Positions 44,456-51,997 of a stretch of DNA of 64,000 nucleotides are shown here, piece after piece. The translations under genes were made by a program, and so were the position numbers. The stretch is taken from the NCBI RefSeq assembly GCF_900119185.1, contig NZ_FPJE01000002.1, positions 201,988-265,987 of the forward strand. The letters are read 5' to 3'. Each line of letters opens with the position of its first letter. Position 1 is the stretch's first letter. Source of the stretch: Sinomicrobium oceani. GTDB taxonomy: Bacteria > Bacteroidota > Bacteroidia > Flavobacteriales > Flavobacteriaceae. The notes below the pieces were generated by a model that did no database searches, was not told the DNA's origin, and saw nothing but the letters and a program-made list of their open reading frames with translations.

Positions 44456-44810
44456 TGCGTAGTCCACAACAAATGGGAATGATCCCCTTTCGGGCTGCGT
44501 GTATGCAGTATAATCTCTGCATTTATAATTTTTGCAATCAAACGTAACAAAAGAAGGGAGTAAAATACATAAAAAAGGCGGTAAATCTATTGAAATATCG
44601 CTCATCGTAATTTGTGAGGTATTAATTTTCAGTTTGTGATCGCGACAGGATTTGCTATCGCACATCCTGAGGGCACTCGCTACTGCAAGTAGGATACCCC
44701 TCAGCCCTTTCGGGCTGCGTGTATTTTGTTTCACTCCGAAATCTCAAGCAAGCTTGGCTTTCGACGTGAAACAAAATACCCCGCTCTTGCGAGCGGGGTA
44801 TCCTGCTTGA
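44456..44810. repeat. Short repeats beside tRNA-Arg, including an att-like tRNA copy
   Basis: The 18-base TGTGATCGCGACAGGATT at 44635-44652 repeats exactly the 3' end of the tRNA (44811-44828). A second 20-base repeat, CCCTTTCGGGCTGCGTGTAT, occurs at 44485-44504 and 44705-44724. No gene is seen. The first repeat looks like the empty half of an integration site; the second is unexplained. Confidence 0.7.
44766..44800 (-). terminator. Terminator of tRNA-Arg
   Basis: On the minus strand ACCCCGCTC-GCAA-GAGCGGGGT is followed by ATTTTGTTT, 13 bases after the tRNA 3' end. It is a strong GC-rich stem with a U-rich tail in the right direction. Confidence 0.8.
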
Positions 44811-44812
44811 TG

Positions 44813-44886
44813 TGATCGCGACAGGATTCGAACCTGTGACCGTCTGCTTAGAAGGCAGATGCTCTATCCAGCTGAGCTACGCGACC
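44813..44886 (-). tRNA. tRNA-Arg (anticodon TCT)
   Basis: A 74-base cloverleaf read leftward: acceptor arm GGTCGCG pairs with CGCGATC (one G-T), D-arm AGCTCAGCTGGATAGAGC, anticodon arm TCTGC-CTTCTAA-GCAGA with anticodon TCT, T-arm CACAGGTTCGAATCCTGT, and discriminator A. CCA is not encoded. It decodes AGA. The 3' end is duplicated nearby, so it has probably served as an integration site. Confidence 0.95.
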
Positions 44887-45024
44887 ATTATGCTACAGTA
44901 CCGGTTTTATCAATCATAATTCCAATACTGTTTGCTTTTCCTTAAAAGCGGTGCAAATATATAACCGATTACGATATAAAACAACAGTATGCTACAGAAA
45001 ATGTCCGGAAAAATCGAGCATTTG

Positions 45025-46119
45025 CTACAAATCTCTATGCCTTAGTAACTTCCCGTTTTGGGTTTCCCTAAAGTTTTTCTCCAACCGTATTTCCTTCGGT
45101 ACCTCATATTTTCCAAGCGAATGCAACGTCCGGATCGCTTTCTCTACCGCTTCAGCAGTCCATCCCGGATTGGAGCTTTCTTCGACAAACAGCACCAGTT
45201 TCTCCCCGAGTCGGGCATCTTTCACTCCGGACACGTAAAACCTGCCCGGTATAATGCTTCGCAGCTTTTCCTCTATTTGTTCGGGAATAAGCTTAATACC
45301 TCCGGAATTGATCACATGATCATAACGTCCGAGCCAGCGGAATGTGTTTTCCGCGACGAGCTCTACAAGATCGTTGGTCACTACCTGTTTTCCGGAAATT
45401 TCGGGAGCATCGATTACCAGACATCCCCGCTCATCCGTACTGATTCCGACTCCCGGTAATGCATGGAAACAGGAAGCTGCTTCTCCGTCATTACCTGTAA
45501 TCTTTTTGGCGGCTATATGAGACACTGTCTCTGTCATACCATAGGTTTCGTAGACAGAACAGGACGTCTCCGTCAGTTTTGCTTTCAGCGCTCCGGACAT
45601 GGGGGCACCGCCTACGATCAGTGTTTTTATACGATCGAGGGCTGCTACCGAATGTTCAACCTGCATGGGAGTCATCGCGACAAAATCATAACCGTTGCAC
45701 GTTTCCTCCAGGGGTGCGGATACCGGCCTGATCAGGTCGATTTCCAGCCCCAGGATCATGGCGCGGACGAGCATCATTTTTCCGGCAATATAAGCTACCG
45801 GCAAACACAACAGCGCCCTGTCCCCTACAGATATTCCGAAAAAATCGCCGGTGGCCAGTGCGGAATTGACCATAGACTGCTTCTCCAATTGTATTTTCTT
45901 CGGATTTCCGGTAGATCCGGAAGTAAAGGCTGTGATGGTATCCTTGTCGTCTATCCAGTCCAGGAGAAAGTCCCCTATGGCTTTCTGGTAAGGTTCGCCT
46001 TCCTTTATAAAGTTATAGGCAACCAGGCTCAGATCTTCCCTGCTAAAATAATTTCCATCCAGCTTAAACCGGTTATGGATATTTTTGTATGTGATGGATA
46101 ATCCTGCGGTATTTGTCAT
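45025..46119 (-). CDS. menE: O-succinylbenzoate--CoA ligase
   Basis: I start it at ATG 46119 (MTNTAGLSI), with GGAAG just upstream; an earlier in-frame start would overlap the preceding gene. The 364-residue acyl-AMP-forming enzyme has the P-loop FTSGSTGNPKKIQLEK (residues 60-80), VYETYGMTETVSH (about 195-207), RWLGRYDHVINSGGIKL near 265, and a C-terminal lysine in TQNGKLLR. It is shorter than other MenE types, as is usual in Flavobacteriia. It activates o-succinylbenzoate for ring closure by MenB. It is the last gene of the men cluster. Confidence 0.88.
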   Translation of the reverse strand: MTNTAGLSITYKNIHNRFKLDGNYFSREDLSLVAYNFIKEGEPYQKAIGDFLLDWIDDKDTITAFTSGSTGNPKKIQLEKQSMVNSALATGDFFGISVGDRALLCLPVAYIAGKMMLVRAMILGLEIDLIRPVSAPLEETCNGYDFVAMTPMQVEHSVAALDRIKTLIVGGAPMSGALKAKLTETSCSVYETYGMTETVSHIAAKKITGNDGEAASCFHALPGVGISTDERGCLVIDAPEISGKQVVTNDLVELVAENTFRWLGRYDHVINSGGIKLIPEQIEEKLRSIIPGRFYVSGVKDARLGEKLVLFVEESSNPGWTAEAVEKAIRTLHSLGKYEVPKEIRLEKNFRETQNGKLLRHRDL

Positions 46120-46141
46120 CTTCCGGGGGTTTGCGTTGTAT

Positions 46142-47095
46142 TTATATTTCCGATTGTACATAGTCTTCCTGAACATGCGGAACAACTTTTCCGAACAGTT
46201 TTTCCTTCCATCCCGTCCAGCCGTATTTCCTGGCGAATATCAGTGTTAATATCGGATATACCACAAGGAGCGGAAAGAAAATCTCAACTCCTACGGAGGG
46301 CTCAGATATGTCCTTCAGCATAGAATGGGTCTGGAAAGCAGTCCAGTCGGCCGTGACAAAGAGTGCGATAAAAAGATTATTGGCGGCGTGAAATCCGAGC
46401 GCCAGTTCCAGCCCTTCATCCATCAGGGTAATAATTCCGAGGAAAAAACCGATACCTATATAAGCTACCAGTGCAATATACCCTATCTTTCCGATCTCGG
46501 GATTTGTTATATGCATCAGCCCGAATATCAACGAAGTAATCACGAGAGGTACCCAGCGGTTCCGGGCAAAAGCACCGATACCCTGCATGAGGTATCCCCG
46601 GAAAATATATTCTTCGAAACTGGTTTGCAGCGGAATAAGCACTACAGAAAGCACACACATAATGGCAAACGGAACAGGCTTGAAATTCCATTGATAGTCT
46701 TCCGGTGCCATAACATAGCCTATCCAGATGAACAGTATACTGATGAGTCCCCAGATCGCAAATGAGAAAAACACTTTTTTCCAGTCGAGCTTCTCCCTTG
46801 CGGAATGCAACACTTTAAAAGGTACGCCATGTACGGGTTTCATCCACAGGTACAAACCTAATAACCCCAATGCGAAGGGAACGAGCATAAGGACAAGCAT
46901 GATATTCGGATCATAAATACGCAGAATATCCATAGGGTTGGATAAATCTACGGACTCCCCGCTCATGGTCTTTAATACCAGGGCTCCGCCGAGAATAAAA
47001 CTACCTATGATCTGGCTTCCGCCGAAAGTAACAAAGACACCGAGAATATACCTCCATAGTTCGTGTCTGCCTTTAAACGCCTGTTCTATATACAT
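46142..47095 (-). CDS. CPBP-family intramembrane metalloprotease
   Basis: A 317-residue membrane protein with about eight hydrophobic segments and the CPBP/CAAX-protease motifs: FEEYIFRG (EExxxR, near residue 162), SLIFGLMH (near 194) and FHAANN (FxxxH, near 235). The C-terminus ends in a charged cytoplasmic tail. It lies between menC and menE with very small gaps and is clearly cotranscribed. CPBP proteases process membrane or prenylated proteins; why one sits in a menaquinone operon is unknown. Confidence 0.9.
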   Translation of the reverse strand: MYIEQAFKGRHELWRYILGVFVTFGGSQIIGSFILGGALVLKTMSGESVDLSNPMDILRIYDPNIMLVLMLVPFALGLLGLYLWMKPVHGVPFKVLHSAREKLDWKKVFFSFAIWGLISILFIWIGYVMAPEDYQWNFKPVPFAIMCVLSVVLIPLQTSFEEYIFRGYLMQGIGAFARNRWVPLVITSLIFGLMHITNPEIGKIGYIALVAYIGIGFFLGIITLMDEGLELALGFHAANNLFIALFVTADWTAFQTHSMLKDISEPSVGVEIFFPLLVVYPILTLIFARKYGWTGWKEKLFGKVVPHVQEDYVQSEI

Positions 47096-47099
47096 ATAT

Positions 47100-48149
47100 T
47101 TAATTTTTCAAAACCGTTAAATCCCATTGATTTTCATTATTATAGCGCAATGTCCCTCCCGAAACTTCCAGCGGGCTTATGATATTGTTGGTGTAGAGAC
47201 TCCCTGTTCCTAATCCCTGCGGCATGGGGTTGTTTAGCTTGTACGTCCATTGTGCAATGGCATTCAGCCCGACATTACTTTCCAGGGCACTGGTAATCCA
47301 CCATCCCGTCTTCTGCTTATCGGCGAGCCGTATCCATTCTTCACTCCCGCGATACCCGCCTACAAGGCTCGGTTTAAGGATAATGTATTGCGGATTTATC
47401 GCTTGTAGAAGTTGCTGCTTTTCGGGAATTCCGAAGATCCCGATCAATTCTTCGTCTAACGCAATGGGGAGCGGGCTTTTTTCACATAATCCGGCCATGA
47501 GTTCCCATTGTCCCTGTTTAACGGGTTGTTCGATAGAATGTAAACGGAGTTCGGATAAGCGCTGAAGTTTTTCGAGGGCATTCCCAGCGGTAAACGCACC
47601 GTTGGCATCTACCCTGATCTCGATATCGGAAGCCGAAAATTCTTTTCGGATCGCCCCTAATAATCCGAGTTCGGTTTCAAAATCTATGGCCCCGATCTTC
47701 ATTTTTATACAATCGAAGCCCTGCACCAGTTTTTCCCGGATCTGCTGTGCCATAAATTCCCGGTCTCCCATCCACACCAGACCGTTAATGGCAATAGGCG
47801 CCTTCTTCCCGGTGAATGCAGACGGGTATAACAAAAACGGGGAGGATGACCTCAGGGACAGGAAAGCCTGTTCTATACCAAACTGTATGGAGGGAAATTC
47901 TTTGAGCGCAGCACATAAACCGTCTGTTCCCAGATGAATGTTTTCGCAGGCCCAACGCAACTGATCTTCGTAATCCTCACGGTCATCCACACTGAGACTG
48001 CGTAATATACCACATTCTCCGATACCGGTTTTGCCGGTGTTATCATCGTTGAGCAGGATAAACCAGGTTTCCTTTTCGTGCAGCACTCCCCTGGAGGTAC
48101 CACTTGCTCTTTTAAAACGAAGTATATGCTTCCGGTAAGATGCTTTCAT
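47100..48149 (-). CDS. menC: O-succinylbenzoate synthase
   Basis: A 349-residue enolase-superfamily enzyme. Visible active-site parts are the KMKIG lysine (near 150), RVDANGAF aspartate (near 178), LHSIEQPVKQG glutamate (near 204), ALDEELIG aspartate (near 230) and ILKPSLVGG lysine (near 255). It dehydrates SHCHC to o-succinylbenzoate. It starts 1 base after the stop of the upstream hydrolase and ends 4 bases before the CPBP start, so the operon is tight. Confidence 0.92.
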   Translation of the reverse strand: MKASYRKHILRFKRASGTSRGVLHEKETWFILLNDDNTGKTGIGECGILRSLSVDDREDYEDQLRWACENIHLGTDGLCAALKEFPSIQFGIEQAFLSLRSSSPFLLYPSAFTGKKAPIAINGLVWMGDREFMAQQIREKLVQGFDCIKMKIGAIDFETELGLLGAIRKEFSASDIEIRVDANGAFTAGNALEKLQRLSELRLHSIEQPVKQGQWELMAGLCEKSPLPIALDEELIGIFGIPEKQQLLQAINPQYIILKPSLVGGYRGSEEWIRLADKQKTGWWITSALESNVGLNAIAQWTYKLNNPMPQGLGTGSLYTNNIISPLEVSGGTLRYNNENQWDLTVLKN

Positions 48150-48150
48150 A

Positions 48151-48828
48151 TTACAGCTCTATACTCTCTCCTATGGAAAGCAGCATCAGATCTTTGCCTT
48201 GATCAAAGAATTTACGCTTGGCTTCCTCATGGTCGATTTCGATATACCCGAAAGTATCGTAATGACAGCCCAAAACCTTATCGCACGCTACAAAATCCGA
48301 CGCTATTATGGCATCATCCACACCCATCGTAAAATTATCTCCTATAGGCAGGATCGCAAGGTCCAGTTTTATATACATCGGGATGAGCTTCATATCCATC
48401 GTCAATGCCGTATCTCCGGCAATGTATATGTTTTTATGCTCTCCTTCTATGACAAATCCGCCGGGCTCTCCGCCATAACTTCCGTCCGGAAACGACGAGG
48501 TGTGTATGGCATTCACGTATTTTACTTTTCCGAATTCGAAATCCCAGCTACCGCCGTGGTTCATCGGATGTACATCGATCCCCTTATCCCCGTAGTGATT
48601 GGCTATTTCAAAATTTGAGATCACCATAGCCCCTGTTTTCTTCGCAATCGTATCCACGTCATGGACGTGATCTTCATGAGCGTGAGTTACCAGTATATAA
48701 TCGGCTTTGATCTGGTTAATATCAATATGGGAAGCCTTTTTATTCGGGGTAATAAAGGGGTCTACCAGGATGTGAATATCATTAACCTCTATCCCGAGGC
48801 AGGCATGGCCGTAAAATGTGATCTTCAT
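48151..48828 (-). CDS. UPF0173-family metal-dependent hydrolase (metallo-beta-lactamase fold)
   Basis: A 225-residue metallo-beta-lactamase-fold protein with VTHAHEDHVHD (HxHxDH, near residues 48-58), a MNHGGSW histidine, and the terminal GCHYDTFGYIEID motif of the UPF0173/YtkL group. Zinc-binding residues are complete. Its substrate is unknown. The gene lies between menA and menC in the same direction, and flavobacterial men clusters often include it, which suggests a link to quinone or acyl-CoA metabolism (inference). Confidence 0.9.
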   Translation of the reverse strand: MKITFYGHACLGIEVNDIHILVDPFITPNKKASHIDINQIKADYILVTHAHEDHVHDVDTIAKKTGAMVISNFEIANHYGDKGIDVHPMNHGGSWDFEFGKVKYVNAIHTSSFPDGSYGGEPGGFVIEGEHKNIYIAGDTALTMDMKLIPMYIKLDLAILPIGDNFTMGVDDAIIASDFVACDKVLGCHYDTFGYIEIDHEEAKRKFFDQGKDLMLLSIGESIEL

Positions 48829-48856
48829 GTCTTGTCTGTTTTATTTGGGTTCGTAA

Positions 48857-49765
48857 TCATATCAAAAGACCGATGGTAAAAAGAACGGACAATAAGAACG
48901 TACTTAAAGCCAGCTTCTTCAGTTCCGGGTCCAGCGCTCTCGGCTCGGTGTTGTGCCTCACCTTATTCAGGTGCTTCAATACCGGTATATAAGCCAAAAG
49001 AAATATGTACTGATAAATATAGAAACTTTGGAGGACAGCAAAAAGTAAAAATAGCAGTAATCCGGCAATGAGGATGGTATAATGATATTTTTTGGCCCGT
49101 TTTCCTCCTATTTTTACTACGAGTGTATTTTTCCCGGATGCCGCATCACTGCTCTCGTCCCTCATATTATTGAGATTAAGCACTCCCGTACTCAGAAAAC
49201 CGATGGCAGCTGCAGGCAGAAAGACCATCCAGTCGAGCGTCCTGGCATACAGAAAATAACTTCCCGCCACACTGAGCAGTCCGAAAAACAGGAATACAAA
49301 GACATCGCCGAGCCCGTTATAGCCGTAGGCCGATTTACCTACCGTGTATTTAATGGCTGCTACGATCGAAGCAATCCCGAGAATAAAAAACAACATCGAG
49401 TACAGAAAATTATCCCTTCCGAAGGATACGTAGATCAGTAGTACGGCAACAAGCATGGTAACCATTATCGTCACCAACATCGCCTTTTTCATTTCGGACG
49501 GGGTAATCGCGCCACTTTGCAAGGCTCTCTGCGGACCGATACGGGTTTCATTGTCCGTCCCCTTTACGCCATCCCCGTAATCATTTGCAAAATTGGACAA
49601 TACCTGGAATCCTACTGTAGTAAGCAATGCAAGAATGCATATCTGCCAGTTAAAAAATCCTGCTGAAGCGGCGATCCCGGTACCCGTGATAATCCCGGAT
49701 AGGGAAAGCGGCAACGTTCTGAGCCGTGCCGCTGATATAAATGCCTTTGTTTTTGTCATGTACAA
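48857..49765 (-). CDS. menA: 1,4-dihydroxy-2-naphthoate prenyltransferase
   Basis: A 302-residue UbiA-family membrane prenyltransferase with nine or so spans. The first Asp-rich motif is NFANDYGDGVKGTDNE (near residues 63-78), and the second is NLNNMRDESSDAASGKNTL (near 198-216). It joins a polyprenyl chain to DHNA, forming demethylmenaquinone. It is 28 bases upstream of the UPF0173 gene and on the same strand as menB. Confidence 0.93.
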   Translation of the reverse strand: MYMTKTKAFISAARLRTLPLSLSGIITGTGIAASAGFFNWQICILALLTTVGFQVLSNFANDYGDGVKGTDNETRIGPQRALQSGAITPSEMKKAMLVTIMVTMLVAVLLIYVSFGRDNFLYSMLFFILGIASIVAAIKYTVGKSAYGYNGLGDVFVFLFFGLLSVAGSYFLYARTLDWMVFLPAAAIGFLSTGVLNLNNMRDESSDAASGKNTLVVKIGGKRAKKYHYTILIAGLLLFLLFAVLQSFYIYQYIFLLAYIPVLKHLNKVRHNTEPRALDPELKKLALSTFLLSVLFTIGLLI

Positions 49766-49917
49766 TATATTCTAATAGTCCCCGGACATTGCCCCGGGTG
49801 GAATACAGTTCGATAAGACTTCGGCTTCAAGCCTGAGTTTTCCGCAGGCAAGCACCGGTGTTTTTCTATGTATTACCGGTCATTGTTTCTCCGAATATCC
49901 GGTTTCGGTCTTATGGA

Positions 49918-50760
49918 TTACGGGATCCATTTGATGTTACTGAAATCGGGCTTTCGTTTTTCCAGGAAGGCATTACGTCCTTCTTTGGCTTCTTCGGTCA
50001 TATAAGCCAGGCGGGTGGCTTCCCCCGCAAATACCTGTTGTCCCACCATACCGTCGTCGGTAGCATTAAAAGCAAATTTCAGCATTTTGATAGACGTCGG
50101 TGATTTTTCCAGGATCTCCTGAGCCCAGCCGAAGGCCGTATCTTCCAGCTCCTCATGAGTAATTACGGCATTGACCATCCCCATCTCAAATGCTTCCTGT
50201 GCGGAATAATTACGGCCGAGGAAGAAAATCTCCCGGGCACGCTTCTGCCCTACCATTTTAGCGAGATAGGCCGATCCGTATCCCCCGTCAAAACTCGTGA
50301 CATCCGCATCGGTTTGCTTAAAGATCGCGTGTTCTTTACTGGCCAGGGTAAGGTCGCAGACCACATGCAGGCTGTGCCCGCCGCCTACGGCCCATCCCGG
50401 AACCACGGCGATAACCACCTTGGGCATAAACCGGATCAGTCGTTGTACTTCGAGTATATTCAGTCTCGGCATCCCGGAATCGTCTACATAGCCCTGGTGC
50501 CCCCTGGCATTCTGATCGCCCCCGCTGCAAAAGGAATACACCCCGTCTTTGGTGGACGGCCCCTCGGCAGACAATAAGACTACCCCGATAGAAGTATCCT
50601 CCCGGGCATCGAGAAACGCTTCAAAAAGTTCCCCTACCGTTTTCGGGCGAAAAGCATTACGTACATCAGGACGGTTAAAAGCGATCCTCGCTACCCCCCC
50701 GCACTTCTTATAAGTGATATCTTCGTATTCTTTAACAACTTTCCAATCTGCTTTACTCAT
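49918..50760 (-). CDS. menB: 1,4-dihydroxy-2-naphthoyl-CoA synthase
   Basis: A 280-residue crotonase-fold enzyme. The motifs CSGGDQNARGHQGY (near residue 80-93), VPGWAVGGGHSLHVVCDLTLAS (near 119-140) and ADVTSFDGGYGSAYLAK (near 150) are diagnostic for MenB and include the residues that clamp the CoA thioester. It closes the naphthoquinone ring of o-succinylbenzoyl-CoA. It is the first gene of the visible men operon and is divergent from the C1 peptidase gene; the 59-base gap holds both promoters. Confidence 0.96.
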   Translation of the reverse strand: MSKADWKVVKEYEDITYKKCGGVARIAFNRPDVRNAFRPKTVGELFEAFLDAREDTSIGVVLLSAEGPSTKDGVYSFCSGGDQNARGHQGYVDDSGMPRLNILEVQRLIRFMPKVVIAVVPGWAVGGGHSLHVVCDLTLASKEHAIFKQTDADVTSFDGGYGSAYLAKMVGQKRAREIFFLGRNYSAQEAFEMGMVNAVITHEELEDTAFGWAQEILEKSPTSIKMLKFAFNATDDGMVGQQVFAGEATRLAYMTEEAKEGRNAFLEKRKPDFSNIKWIP

Positions 50761-50819
50761 AATTTTATTATTTTGCGTAAAAATAATTCTTTTTACTCTT
50801 TTTAACCCATAACCCTCTA

Positions 50820-51941
50820 ATGAAAAAGATTCTTATTTCTGCGGCAGCACTCTGTTTCTCCGCATTATCTTTTGGTCAACACTATACTTTTGAAACGGTT
50901 ACAGACCTCGAAGCCACCCCGGTAATAAGTCAGGGCATTACGGGAACATGCTGGAGCTTTTCCACATCGTCTTTCCTCGAATCGGAAATTATACGGACCA
51001 CGGGAAAACAGATCGATATTTCCGAAATGTACAATGTACGGAATACCTACCCGGAGAAAGCACGAAATTATATCATGCGCCAGGGAAAAGCCCAGTTCAG
51101 CCAGGGAGGACTTTCCCACGATGTGATCAACAGTATAGCCCGTTACGGTATGGTTCCGCAACGTGTGTACACCGGACTGGAAAACGGGCAGGAAAAGCAC
51201 AACCATATCGAGATGGTCTCCGTACTGGAAGGCATGTTGAAAGTCTATGTGGAAAATCCGGCCAAAACGCTGTCCCCGAAATGGAAACAGGCCATAGAAA
51301 GTGTCCTGGATGTCTATCTGGGAAAAAACGTTTCGGAATTCACCTATGAGGGTAAACAATACACCCCGGAATCATTCCTGAAAATGACCGGTATCCGGCC
51401 GGAAGATTATGTCTCCGTCACATCGTTCACTCATCGTCCTTTTTATTCGGACTTTGTTCTGGACATTCCGGACAATTTTTCGAATGGCAGCTATTACAAT
51501 CTTCCCCTGGACGAATTTGTAGCCGTCATAGATCACGCGCTCGAAAACGGCTATACCCTTGCACTCGATTGTGATGTCAGCGAACCTACGTTCTCCCAGA
51601 AAAATGGTGTTGCGGTGATCCCGGCGGACGAAAATGACGTCAAAACCATGCTGAGTACTATAAAAGAGGAAAAGCGTATTTCCCAGGAATACCGCCAGCA
51701 GGAATTTGAGAATTACCATACAACAGACGATCACCTGATGCATATCGTAGGAAAGGTTAAGGACCAGGAAGGACACGTGTACTATAAAGTAAAGAATTCC
51801 TGGGGAACAGATAAAAACCGGGTAGGTGATTCCGAAGGCTACATCAATATGAGCGTACCCTACATCCGCTTAAAAGCCATATCGGTGATGCTGCACAAAG
51901 ACGGTTTGTCGAAAGCCACACGCAAGTCGTTAAAGCTTTAA
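50820..51941 (+). CDS. Secreted C1-family (papain-fold) peptidase, bleomycin-hydrolase-like
   Basis: A 373-residue peptidase with signal peptide (MKKILISAAALCFSALSFGQ). The catalytic residues can be traced: Gln/Cys in ISQGITGTCWSFSTSS (Cys near 43), His in DHLMHIVGK (near 305) and Asn in YKVKNSWGTDKN (near 325). The layout follows aminopeptidase C/bleomycin hydrolase, except that it is shorter and exported. It acts in the periplasm or outside. A terminator stem at 51950-51989 ends the transcript within the last codons of the converging receptor gene. Confidence 0.92.
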   Translation: MKKILISAAALCFSALSFGQHYTFETVTDLEATPVISQGITGTCWSFSTSSFLESEIIRTTGKQIDISEMYNVRNTYPEKARNYIMRQGKAQFSQGGLSHDVINSIARYGMVPQRVYTGLENGQEKHNHIEMVSVLEGMLKVYVENPAKTLSPKWKQAIESVLDVYLGKNVSEFTYEGKQYTPESFLKMTGIRPEDYVSVTSFTHRPFYSDFVLDIPDNFSNGSYYNLPLDEFVAVIDHALENGYTLALDCDVSEPTFSQKNGVAVIPADENDVKTMLSTIKEEKRISQEYRQQEFENYHTTDDHLMHIVGKVKDQEGHVYYKVKNSWGTDKNRVGDSEGYINMSVPYIRLKAISVMLHKDGLSKATRKSLKL

Positions 51942-51949
51942 ATATACCG

Positions 51950-51997
51950 GACACTACTCCAGTCTGCCCTGTTCATCCGGAGTAGTGTCTCTTTCGT
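51950..51997 (+). terminator. Terminator embedded in converging coding sequence
   Basis: GACACTACTCC (51950-51960) and GGAGTAGTGTC (51979-51989) form a perfect 11-bp stem, followed by the T-rich TCTTTCG. It ends the peptidase transcript but lies inside the final codons of the minus-strand receptor, which stops at 51954. Confidence 0.65.

Noticed and set aside
44134-44547. Fic fragment as a functional short Fic protein
   Set aside because: It lacks the HPFxxGNGR catalytic motif and sits after two frameshifts from its natural start.
50865-51359. Long open frame antisense to the C1 peptidase gene
   Set aside because: The plus-strand frame has a signal peptide and complete catalytic triad; the antisense frame is a shadow.
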